A DNA stretch of 64,000 nucleotides from the NCBI RefSeq assembly GCF_030704535.1, contig NC_081812.1:15969001-16033000 (forward strand), in the 5' to 3' direction. The position numbers and the translations under genes are program-made. The notes under the pieces were generated by a model that saw only the letters and a list, made by a program, of their open reading frames with translations, did no database searches and was not told the origin of the DNA. This DNA is from Vitis vinifera (lineage: Eukaryota; Streptophyta; Magnoliopsida; Vitales; Vitaceae). Below are positions 43,426-54,045 of this stretch, piece after piece. The stretch's first letter is position 1. Every line of letters begins with the position of its first letter.

Positions 43426-44395
43426 AATTCTCTATAGCTTTAAAAGATCTGTACCTCTTCAACAAAAACAAAATAGATTCAGGTTCATTCCTATACGATG
43501 ATCAAGGCATGTTGTTGAATATATCTGAATCTGTGTTTGGATGAGAATGGAGAATAAAATATTACAGAATGGTCTTGGCCTCTAGGTGAACTTAAGAGTT
43601 GATGGTCTTCATTCAACTTTAATTGCATAGGATGCCACATCTAACTCATTATTAATGGCTCAGCTTTAGGTTAGGTGATCGTCAACTGACAATTGAGAAT
43701 ATTTGCTTTTGATGAGACGTGTGTGTGGTCATGTACGTCTTATTACACTGAGTTATGTAAGTTGGTTTTGACAAATGGAGACTAGTGAGACTTTCGACTT
43801 ATGGAGGCGTCCACGTTTCATCCTCGCTATAATCCTTGCGAAATTCGTCTCTATTGGGTTGTTGCGTATCAATGGATGATGTCGTGCTTAGGGCTAACCA
43901 CTCAGCTCGAATACAGTGTTGGATAAGATAGGCGGGCGGTGTGACCTTTGGAGTCCAGGTGGTTTTGTCTGGAAACCGGGCTATGGTGTGTCGGGCCAAA
44001 TCGAGTTACCGACGTCCGTTTAGTCCGGCCCGGATCGTACTATACGCGGTCCCTCCAGAAATGATGACAGACATTTCAGTAATCAGCAGTTCAGGGAAGA
44101 GGATTGCTCCCCTGTAAAATTCATTATTCCAATTATGATAAGTTGGGCCCACTCGGGGGACAGCCATTTCACAAATGGATACACTCTCATTACATCCGTA
44201 TCTAATCCTTTTGCTCACAGCCCAATCTCCACCGTCACATCGATTAAAGGGACCCACCTCAGATGATCTGGAGCAATTAAAGGACCATCGGGTGGCCCAG
44301 ATTCAAACGAAAATGGATTCCCGCGCAAATGCCGACCGAGGGAGGAGCCGCCGCTTCGTCTGAAAAGAATGAAAAAAACGCGGATGGAATGAAGG

Positions 44396-44415
44396 CCACG
44401 TGTACACACACGTGG
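44396..44415. promoter_or_regulatory. inverted pair of G-boxes/ABREs
   Basis: CCACGTGT (44396-44403) and ACACGTGG (44408-44415) are reverse complements four bases apart, about 290 bases before the SMR start. Both are ACGT-core sites for bZIP/ABF factors. Paired ABREs are typical of ABA-responsive promoters. Confidence 0.5.
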
Positions 44416-44605
44416 ATTAAGCGATGGCGAATATAGCGGTGGGTGACAGCACTTGCTTAGTTGTAATGCATTCTGACCGCACGATCAAATGGGGTTGAGC
44501 CATACTTGGGCGGAACAACCCATGTTCCCCTGCTCACTTTCCTCACCCCCTTCGCCGGATTTCGAATTTCAAAAATAAAATTAAAAATTAAAAATTCCTA
44601 ATTTT

Positions 44606-44614
44606 TATATATAA
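44606..44614 (+). promoter_or_regulatory. TATA box for the SMR gene
   Basis: TATATATAA about 90 bases before the ATG, leaving a leader of about 60 bases. A second TATATA lies at 44660 but would leave almost no leader. Confidence 0.45.
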
Positions 44615-44704
44615 TATACCCACCCCTGTCCGCTATTCTCATTTCATTTTCAGAATTTTTATATACTCTACGATTTCGTCAAGGGACGCGACCTTCAGCG
44701 AATA

Positions 44705-44920
44705 ATGGGCGCCAAGGCTGAGACTCTGTTGGTAGAGAAGGAAGAATGTACGACACCCAAGAGCTCCGAAAGCCGAATACTGCCGCCGACTGTGTGCCCG
44801 CCACCGCCGAAGAAGCAGCGGGTGGCGTCCAAGAGGAATCTACCCAAGGAGTACTTCCGCCCACCTGAGCTTGAATCTTTCTTCGCCATGAGCACTCCCA
44901 GCAGAAAAGCTTGTGCCTAG
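44705..44920 (+). CDS. SIAMESE-related cyclin-dependent kinase inhibitor
   Basis: A one-exon, 71-residue protein, the usual size for the short SMR class. Motifs in order: CTTPKSSESRILPP, then CPPPPKKQR (family CPPAPRKKR), then EYFRPPELESFFA, the conserved F-x-PP-(D/E)-LE cyclin-interaction block. It ends near RKACA. SMR proteins bind CDK-cyclin complexes in the nucleus, stop mitosis and favour endoreduplication; several respond to stress. The protein looks complete. The best Arabidopsis counterpart is probably SMR4 (At5g02220 as I recall), which lies beside FHL and the HAD gene there, as here. Upstream paired ACGT elements suggest ABA or stress control. No transit or membrane segment. Confidence 0.9.
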   Translation: MGAKAETLLVEKEECTTPKSSESRILPPTVCPPPPKKQRVASKRNLPKEYFRPPELESFFAMSTPSRKACA

Positions 44921-46419
44921 ACCCCTCCCTCCTTTACTATTTGTTTCGAGTCCATGTTTAAGTTAAATGGAAAGGGGGGTTGTGTTCTGTGAATATCGTT
45001 GAGTCCCGTTGGCGGCCCTCCGTCATTAATCTTAGGAATTTTTCTTTTCAGTTTTGGAGTTTGTAATTCTGTAGTTTCTGATTCTCGCGTTCTGCGTTCT
45101 ACATATGTTGTATTTAGGTCGACAAAGGATATAATATTTCCGTGATCGAGTATGCAATTCTACACAGTGATTATGGTGGCTCTTCACTGATATTTCATTA
45201 TGAATGATGGTGGGATCCAATGAAGATGGTTTGTGGAATAAGTTGGTAGAATATCAATACGAATGTGACGATATCGTGTGGGGACACTGGCTAGCTACAC
45301 GGAGTCGTAGTCACCAGTGAGGGTGGCCAAAAAAACCCAGCAATGGAGTTCCGTATGAGTCCCCAGGTGACGTGACAAAGCACAGATCTCGATCAAGGGG
45401 CCCTTTTTCAGCAACGTAGGTGGGCTCAGGTGGACACTGTTCTTAGTTCTTTTACGTTTGGGGAGTGGGTGGTGGTGGTGTGTGGACTCTGTCCTGTTTC
45501 ATTTTTTACTGTTCCATTGCCTGAGCTTGGTGTTGGGATAATGCTTATCCTTTTAGCCTCTTTATTAGTCTGCATGTCAGAGAAACTAACTTAATCACCA
45601 AATTGCAAAAATGTTGTCCACACTTGATTACCATGTTTATGCTTGTAATTTAGATGAATTTGCTGGCATAATTTAATTTAATTTACTTTCATGATAAGTA
45701 TGAAAATATCAAATTTAGGTAGAGGAAAAAAAGGAAGAAAGAAAATAGTACAAAAGTAGAGGTGTGTCCCATGTAACACTTCCTTCTAAAGGTAAATTCA
45801 AACACAGGATCGAGACTTGTCTTGGCGTAGCAGGTAGATGACAGGAGGCAACAATCTATCTCTTGACAACGGCCAAGGCTTTTCTTTGAGAGGATGGAAG
45901 ATGGATGGAGAATAGCCTACAAGGCTACACAGAGAACATCTTAAAAAAGTTGCTTGCTACATAAAGGTGGTTGGTATTTTTTTTTGGGTCTAATAAATCA
46001 ATAATCCATCAAAAGGATGGAACTTGCCTACTTTTCAGTTCGTGATAATTAGTTGGTTTAACCTCGATTTTGAGTGGAATCTCCTCGATTTGATTCGGAG
46101 AAAACACTTGATCCCCTTCAGTACGACTGCAGCTTTTAGCAAAATATTTATTTGAAAAGATTATTGTAATGATGGGGCTTTTATTTAATTATGAAGTATT
46201 TTATTTTAATAATAAAGAATAGTGTGGAAAAAATAAAATCACCTTTAATTTGGAGAACCCATACATTACTAAACACGGAGTATAAAATTCTTCAGACTTT
46301 AACATGAGATACGTCTTCTGGCTCGAGTTTTCTTGAAAGAGAATCTTATCTATGAATAGATATGAAACTCAACCTATAAAAAGGATCGTAAATGTATTTT
46401 TTTTATACATGACAAGTTT

Positions 46420-46655
46420 TGTTTGGAACTTTGTTTACTGCTGTCGGTAGGCTAAACCTACAGCAGTGTTCTTCAAGTAGTTATCGTCCGCCATCTCTGT
46501 ATTTTTGGCAGTGGAACTCACTGCCCCAACCCCAACTTCCATTACTTCGTCTTCATAAAACCAAAGGGCGCCTAGTATCAAATGCCACGTACCCAACGGG
46601 GTAGAAAGACTTGTTAACTTGTTGCCGAATATGCGTGTCATGTAGACTTGTTTTT
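46420..46655. repeat. repeat-like unit with two hairpins
   Basis: Hairpin 1 (46437-46467) has arms ACTGCTGT...AGG and CCTACAGCAGT. Hairpin 2 (46507-46525) has perfect arms GGCAGTG and CACTGCC. The unit ends in a run of T. Similar words flank it (ACATGACAAGTTTTG and CATGTAGACTTGTTTT), possibly a worn duplication. Family not known. Confidence 0.35.
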
Positions 46656-47900
46656 TTTTTTTTTCCCTTTTTATCTTTTTGTGTTAAATTGTTGATTGAA
46701 TTGCTCTGTTACTTATCTGTCTAGCACTTATAGACTGAGGGCGTACAGCTCCGCGGCGATAGCGGTGGGATGACACCTAGATTTGAGTAAGCAAAGGTTG
46801 CTTTTCCTTGTGCCAAATGATGTCATTGGAATTTTTAATGATCTGCTTCCCCGTTTGCCTCATTTTCATCTTTTAATGAGTACTTATTGTTTAGTGGTGG
46901 ACATTATGCTAAACGATCTTTGGTTGATAGGGGTCTAAATTCGTCTCATAATTTTGACCAACTTTTCGGCTTTGACCACACTTTTAGCTTTTTTTTTTTT
47001 TTTTTTCATTGCTAATTGATGATATATATATCATGAATCTATGATAAAAGTGAAATAGGCACTAACTCTCATGATACAGATTACTTAAGCTCATGTTAGA
47101 AAGTGTTTTGAAAGGTGTTAACTCCCTTTCTACTATCAACACAATTAGGCGCCAGCACTCAATTAGTAGCTTGACATGTCACTTGGCTCCTGTAAGACAA
47201 TTAAACATACCTCTTTTATTAGAATCATGGTCACATCTTTAAATCTTCTGTTGTGAATCTGAGATTGCATTGGTGTTATTTTTGGACAAAATTAAATTCT
47301 AATTAACCAAGTAACCGTAAACTTATTCCATCTGTGATTGCTAACATCAAGTTTGATCAACTTTATTGAAGTTTGAATTTTCAACTCCTTTCATACGAAT
47401 ACTAATTATCTAATATACCTTTTGCCCTCCTTGTTATTAGTTCAGTTACTTCCTAAATCACCATACCGAAAGAAGTATATTTAATGGTCATACACCTAGC
47501 TGGCTACTTAGCTATGGCGTTAGGAAATATGGGTCACCCTGAACAATCAAGATAAAAGTGAAATAGCGAGTAAAGGTCCTTGAATATTTTCAATACATAG
47601 CTTGTAAAATCAACAATTTATAGCTTGTTTCTGTCCTTTTATGCGACAGGGGAGGGATGAGGTCGTCCCATATGACATAATTTCTTGCGCATAGCTTTCG
47701 TCCTTGCGAATAATGGGGCCAGCGGGTTGGTTTACGTAGGATATTTAAGATTGGGATGGCGCATCCTTCTAAGCCCTTCAACTTCACATAAAGGGACTTC
47801 ACCAACCAAAAACATTTCAGTAGAATGTCTAGTGATATTCATAATTTAGAGTTGTGATGGTTAGATGGCGGTGACAGGTGGTGAATGACATAATTTGCAT

Positions 47901-47930
47901 ATATCTATCTATCTATCTATATATATATTA
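47901..47930. repeat. (TATC)n/(TA)n microsatellite
   Basis: About five TATC units followed by TA units. Likely polymorphic. Confidence 0.85.
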
Positions 47931-48112
47931 ATTTGCTTTCTGAATATAATATTAATATACTATGGGGTTGAAAAATATCTTGTACAATATTACTTAGCTG
48001 CAAAGACAAAATTACTAGTGGGAGGAATGGCCACCCAAGGCCCATTAATTGAGAGACAAGAAATTGAGGTAGGAACTCCCTAACGAAGGGGAAGGAAGTG
48101 AAAGAGATATTC

Positions 48113-48234
48113 GTCCCTGCAACCACCCAGCTCCTCCCAGAAGCTGCAGTCGCTTACTGTTTCCGTTTATAGAAAAATAAGCCAAAACTCTCCTCCTTGC
48201 AACTACCCAGCTCCTCCAACAAGCTTCAGCACTT
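48113..48234. repeat. direct repeat of ~40 bp spaced 80 bp apart
   Basis: TGCAACCACCCAGCTCCTCC at about 48118 and TGCAACTACCCAGCTCCTCC at about 48198 lie in longer matching stretches that run on through AAGC.GCAG. A local duplication. Confidence 0.75.
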
Positions 48235-48708
48235 TTTGGTGGAGCAGATAAGATAAAACGTCGTAAATGCGTAAGTTAATGGACTTTTCAATCTTACACT
48301 ACGTTTTAATGATAATTAAGGATCTCGGTCCGTACGATTTGTAATCTCATTATTGCCATCTGTTAATCCACTTTCCATTTTCATCATTTCATCCAGAATT
48401 ACTGTCGTTATCTAAAATCACCCTAATCAATTTTACAAGCGTCATTCCAATTTTGTATAAATTTATTGAAACACACCCAACACGCCTCCATTAACGAATC
48501 AAGAGAGAACATTGCATGCTTCCATTTAGTCTGTTGAAACTGCATACGTGAAGGAGGGGCAAGATGCTTCTACTTCGTAAGCAACTAAGCCTGTGTTCTA
48601 GAATCTTGATACATACTGGGTTGCTTAGAAAAGTTTAGTTTAACCTCAAATCATATGGCTAACAAACGGAGTATTAAGATATTTTTTTCTTTAATTCACT
48701 AATATAAT

Positions 48709-48810
48709 TAAGAGTGCGTTTGATAATACTTAAAAAAAATATTTTTAGTCTTTTTAAAACATAAAAAATATTATAAATACTTTTTAAAATCCCTATAAAA
48801 CGCACTCTAA
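48709..48810. mobile_element. 96-bp Harbinger/Tourist-like MITE with TAA duplications
   Basis: The element 48712-48807 starts GAGTGCGTTTGATA and ends TATAAAACGCACTC, so its inverted repeats match over 10 bases and again beyond one change. TAA flanks it on both sides (48709-48711, 48808-48810). A 3-bp TAA duplication is the mark of PIF/Harbinger elements. It is too small to encode anything. Confidence 0.8.
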
Positions 48811-49560
48811 TTTTTTTTTGACTCAATTATTTATCTGTAAGAATGCAAGGGATCCTATGTATATTGTTACGACAGGATGTATGTATGTATATCTTTCCGT
48901 AATCACTGGGAACTAATAAACCATATTTTGCCTTAATCAGAAATTTGGGTTGTCTACAGGAATACATGGAGTAATTAGTTGTCAAATAAACGAAGTCCTA
49001 ATGACTATTTGAATTGACTCATATTCAATTTTTGTAGGCTGGACTACAACAGCAGCTAGAGCTCCAAGATTCAAGGAAGTTCCATGGCAATTAAATAAAA
49101 CACATGGTGTGTTTTAAGCATACCAAGTTTGAGAGGGTGAAGCTGAAAATTTGGCACTCACCCCATAACTCCTGTGAATTCAAAACAGGCAGAAATTTAC
49201 AAGCAAACTCAAAACTAAATACGCATAACATTGGGCATCTTAGAAGTTAGAATTGTACGAGGTTCATCCAACAATATGGGAAATTGTGTACAAGGATGTT
49301 TTGGTAATTTGAAACCCCTCCAACCTTGGTTGAATTGATTAGTTGTTGTTATGGAGCTCAAATATAAGTTAATAAATAAACGTCATTTTAGTAATCAAAG
49401 TTTTGACAGTAGAAGAGAAGAAAAATGTTACTTTGTCAACACTCTAAAATTCAGCTTGACCAACAGCGATTCGGAGATGACAAGATGACCATTTCAACAG
49501 TGGGCGTTTAATTCCCATCAAACTTGCTTCTTCATCATAATCTTATTACCTAATCCCCTC

Positions 49561-49567
49561 TATATAT
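49561..49567 (+). promoter_or_regulatory. TATA box for the laccase gene
   Basis: TATATAT about 95 bases before the ATG. The leader that follows contains five AGAGAC-type repeats (49628-49656). Confidence 0.5.
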
Positions 49568-49656
49568 TTTGCTTCATTCTGTATCCCACAACTCCATACC
49601 CATTAATTTATTTGTGAGCTCCCCTCAGAGAGACAGAGAGACAGAGAGACAGAGAG

Positions 49657-52230
49657 ATGGGTTCTTCTCGTCTTCCTCCATCAGCTTCAATGGCAGCTCT
49701 CGTATTTGGTTTCTTGGTTTTATCAGCATTGCCGGAGCTCGCAGCAGGCGTGACCAGGCACTACACATTCAATGTAGGTGCAGTACAGATTTTAAGCATA
49801 TGCAGGAATGCGTATAGCTAAATTGTGATGAAGTTTTTTTGTTTTTTTTTTTACTTGTTTTCTCAAAGTGATTAATGTGATTTCATGAATTTATGAATGT
49901 AAGATTACGTTGCACAATGTGACAAGGCTGTGCCAGACGAAGAGCATTATTAGCGTGAATGGACGTTTCCCAGGTCCTCCCGTTGTAGCAAGGGAAGGTG
50001 ATAGAGTGGTGGTTAAAGTGGTTAATAAAGTTTCCAACAATGTGACTATTCATTGGTATGGCTCTGTCCACCAAATTTAGTAATTTTAGTACTAGATGAT
50101 ACTATACCATTCATATTATTTATTATCATGTAATCTGAAAACGTGGCCGCATGCATTGGACGAGGGCGCAGGCACGGTGTTCGCCAGCTTCGAAGTGCTT
50201 GGGCAGATGGACCGACGTACGTGACACAGTGTCCAATACAGACCGGCCAGACATACACCTACAACTTCACCATCACAGGCCAGAGAGGAACTCTCCTGTG
50301 GCATGCTCACATCTCATGGCTGAGAGCTACGCTGTATGGCCCTATCATCATCCTCCCCAGGCGCAATGAATCTTACCCATTCCCAAAGCCCCACAAGGAA
50401 GTGACAATTATTTTTGGTAACCTATCATTTTAAACCATTAATGGACATTAAGTTTTCTGGCTGACATATTATTAATATGCTGTGACATGGGATCTGCAGG
50501 AGAGTGGTGGAATGCAGACCCAGAGGCAGTGATCAGCCAGGCGCTGCAGAGTGGAGGAGGCCCAAATGTTTCAGATGCGTACACCATCAACGGTCTTCCA
50601 GGCCCACTGTACAATTGTTCCTCCAAAGGTGGGCAACTGTTTCAATGGTATTGTTATGGCAGCTTTGCTGCATTTTCATGATTGGAAGTGTAGTGAAGAG
50701 CCCTCCAAACAATATTTAAAATTATTTTTAAATAAAAAAATGATTCAATGACACGCAATATAACTTAATGATTTTGCAAAATCAAAATCCCTGCATGCAC
50801 CAAATGATTTTGAAAAGCAAACAAAAGAAAGATGTGGAGGACAGACGTGGAAAAACACAAAGGGGTTACGAGCAATAAGATTTTGACAGGGTGTTATGGG
50901 TTAATTGATTTGCGCAGACACATACAAGCTGAAGGTGAAACCAGGGAAGACCTACCTCCTCCGTTTGATCAACGCTGCACTCAACGACGAACTTTTCTTC
51001 AGCATAGCCAACCACACCCTCACCGTGGTTGAAGGCGATGCTACTTATGTCAAACCTTTTGACACCAACGTACTTGTCATCACCCCAGGCCAAACCACCA
51101 ATGTTCTCCTCAAGACCAAGCCCTACTTCCCCAACTCCACCTTCCTCATGGCCGCAAGGCCCTACTTCACCGGCCAAGGCACCTTTGACAATTCCACAAC
51201 TGCCGGCATTCTGGAATACGTGAACCCATCAAAGCCCACTTCCTCTCAAAATAAACTTCCCCTCCTCAAACCAACCCTCCCACCTGTCAATCCCAATGCC
51301 ACCGGCTTCGTCACCAACTTCACCAGGAAATTCCGTAGCTTGGCTACTGCTAAATTCCCTGCCAACGTCCCCCAAACTGTGGACAAGCGATTTTTCTTCA
51401 CTATTGGACTTGGGTCCAACCCATGTCCTAAAGACATGACATGCCAGGGACCCAATGGCACCAAATTTTCAGCTTCAGTCAACAACATCTCTTTTATACT
51501 TCCATCAGTATCTATCATGCAAGCCTATTTCTTTGGGCAGAATGGTGTTTACACCACTGATTTCCCAACATACCCACCAGTGCCCTTCAACTATACGGGA
51601 ACTCCACCAAACAACACCATGGTGAGCAACGGAACCCGAGTTGTGGTGCTCCCATTCAACACCAGTGTGGAGCTGGTAATGCAGGACACCTCCATTCTCG
51701 GTGCTGAGAGTCACCCTTTTCACCTCCATGGTTACAATTTCTATGTGGTCGGCCAAGGGATTGGCAACTATGACCCAAACACGGATCCTGCCAACTTCAA
51801 TCTAGTCGACCCCGTTGAAAGGAACACCTTTGGAGTTCCGGCCGGTGGTTGGGTTGCCATTCGCTTCCAAGCTGACAACCCAGGTACGTATTACAACAAC
51901 AATGGCTTGCAATGATCTGTTGGTCAAATAATTCATCAAAAGCACACTGCATAGCGCATACCGTATCCAAAGACGGGCATTTTAGACGTATCACGCCAAA
52001 AAAATTTGGAAATGACCTTCCACTCTATATTTTGACTTGATACTTTAATTTTTAGTATATGCGTTTGCATCATATGGTTTAGCGCTCACATGTGAACAGG
52101 TGTATGGTTCATGCACTGCCACTTGGATGTCCACACAAGCTGGGGCTTGAGGATGGCATGGATCGTACTGGATGGACAGCAACCCAATCAGAAGTTACCA
52201 CCCCCACCCTCCGACCTCCCCAAATGTTGA
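49657..52230 (+). CDS. laccase (multicopper oxidase), secreted, complete
   Basis: Six exons: 49657-49773, 49904-50055, 50172-50416, 50500-50628, 50918-51883, 52100-52230. Phases match, giving 579 residues, the normal laccase length and exon number. Residues 1-31 are a signal peptide ([17 protein letters not shown]). Copper ligands: HWHG (89-92, split by an intron), HAH (134-136), HPFHLH (480-485), and HCHLDVH (542-548). The last is followed by TSWGL, with Leu as the axial neighbour of type 1 copper. Many N-x-S/T sites suit a cell-wall glycoprotein. Plant laccases oxidise monolignols for lignin or polymerise flavonoids in the apoplast. Wording such as [17 protein letters not shown] and [16 protein letters not shown] fits the LAC4/LAC11/LAC17 lignin group. 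A miR397 site lies in exon 5. The start is set by the signal peptide; a Met at residue 12 is an alternative. Confidence 0.97.
50967..50987 (+). promoter_or_regulatory. miR397 target site in laccase exon 5
   Basis: The 21 bases GATCAACGCTGCACTCAACG+A encode (L)INAALND and are complementary to miR397a (UCAUUGAGUGCAGCGUUGAUG, from memory) except at its last base and its third base. miR397 is known to cut laccase messages and lower lignin. The mismatch at position 3 may weaken but not abolish cutting. Confidence 0.75.
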
Positions 52231-54045
52231 CTTTCACCTGTGATGGGTCCGAACTGGGATTGCAAATTTTTTGAGTGTCTCTGTTATCGACATTTTAAAT
52301 CATAATGGTAATATTTTTTTGCCGTGTGCCTGATCAAGAGCGCATTATCTCTCCCCCTGGTTTGTCAAATTTGTCGGTTGGCTGAAAGGGAGAGTGGAGC
52401 AGCTCATGAGAAACTATCCCATGTATAAATTTCATGAATGAAAATCATATGATACGGTTTCACCCACCAAAGTTTGTTCGTCCTATGAATAGTTTTCCTT
52501 CCTTTAATCATTTTGTTTCTAACCAAACACATACAGCATTGAGAGCGGGTTGCGTCCCACCGAACAATGGTTGGAGTTTCTTTGAGTGAGTCAGTCTCAA
52601 ATGTTTCTAGCATACAGATGTCTAGGATTTGATTAGTAAAAAAAATTCAATGTTGTGGATGGTCATGTCCCAAGTTCAGAGCTAATCAGAGTGCAGTTGA
52701 AAGTGATACAAAAATACCTGAATGAGGCCAATACAATAATACAAACTTGCGGAAGGATGGACAATGAATACAATCTACTCCAAATCAACAACCACCCTGC
52801 AGAAATCAATGATGTATTGGTCAGTAATAAAAGGACAGAATGAATGGGAATAGTAAGCGTTATGACAGATTCATCCCTACTAGCACAGACTTGATGCAGC
52901 AAGGTTGGTGGCTGTTGGCATCAAAGATAAAAAGATTCAGTGACCTTTGTTGATAGTGTAAATAAAAATCACCTTTCTTGATAGTGTAAATAAAAATCAA
53001 CTATGATGGTGATCAGATCTACAAAATCGACTTTTGTATGGAAGAAGCTAGTTTAGTACCCAGTCAATTCCAGATACATACGCGGGAACCTGAAGAAACA
53101 GATGCATAAAGAAGGATCAGCAATTAAATCTGTGATGGTGACTAGCATTAACAAAGTACATAAGCAGGATAGGGTAGTTAGCATGGGTGAGACTAAGACC
53201 AGATGGATTGAGCATTTTTTCGTTGCAGTTCACAAAATAATAAACTTGAACTAGAAGAATATCAAGCAACATAGGAGATACATTAAAAAGGGAGCAACAT
53301 AAGTTGTTCACACACACATGTAGAGCTCCTTACCTACGACTTGTCTTCGCAAAGGTTTACTGACCACTTGATTTGTGCCATGTTATTGGAGAGTGCCCAG
53401 CAACATTGGGCCATGCAATCAATCAACCCTCATGGACGGTGTTCCAGCAGAATTCCAGAGGCAGGGCACTTGCCAGCATGATAGATAAAGAAAACTCCAA
53501 TTGAGAACAGTTGAACATCTCGTCAAATTAACAGAGTAATAAAAAGAGAAAATCTAGTCATCTAACCATTAGAATGAGCTAGAAAATAAATAAAAAAATA
53601 AAAAAAAGTAAAGGAAACAGATGACCTAATATCTTCAGGAGTCACACACCAAATGAAACATATCCACAGCCTGAAGCATATTCACAGCTTTAGGAGGAAG
53701 ACACCTGCTCTGAAAAGGGGCAAGGTGGGTTAGTCCTGTGGTTTGAGCCCATGGTATCTAATCTGTTTTGAAGGGGCATCTTTCCGCCCAACCCATGGTC
53801 CCCTTAAAACAATACACACACACATGATAGCCCCAAAAACCATTGAAGCAAGACTAGAATCCAAGACAACTCAAGAAAAGGAAAAAGAAAAATAGAAAAT
53901 TACAGATAAGTCTCTTTTGCACAAGATTATTTGGAACAAAATAGAAGGAAGCTGTGTTAACATTTTGCATGAGTCACAAAATAGTACATACAACACAAGT
54001 ATGTGAAATATACATTTTTAACTATTCAAATTTAAGAGATTTCTA
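52231..54045. other. spacer between laccase and FHY1/FHL 3' ends
   Basis: The two genes converge here, so both 3' UTRs should lie in this stretch. The short frames present match nothing. An imperfect direct repeat of about 30 bp (AGTGTAAATAAAAATCA) occurs at about 52957 and 52984. A short (CA)n lies at 53812-53823. Confidence 0.4.

Larger units (their letters stand above)
43426..44704. other. SMR gene upstream region
   Basis: From 43780 to 44560 the DNA is clearly more G+C-rich than the surroundings but holds no recognised gene. It likely contains the SMR promoter; paired G-boxes and TATA boxes are listed separately. Confidence 0.35.
44921..49560. other. intergenic between SMR and laccase
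   Basis: No gene is supported. The region includes the SMR 3' UTR, a hairpin-bearing repeat (46420-46655), long T tracts at 46650 and 46990, a microsatellite, a 40-bp direct repeat and a small MITE. The last few hundred bases are the laccase promoter; at about 49318-49331 it has the inverted sequence CCAACCTTGGTTG, which includes a MYB-like CCAACC core. Confidence 0.4.

Noticed and set aside
47901-48234. repeat array as CRISPR
   Set aside because: Simple-sequence and local duplications in a plant nuclear spacer, without regular repeat-spacer structure.
50866-51177. open frames antisense to laccase exon 5
   Set aside because: Shadow of the conserved laccase coding strand.
52092-52274. separate small ORF at the laccase end
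   Set aside because: It overlaps exon 6 in another frame; the spliced frame gives the conserved HCHLDVH motif.
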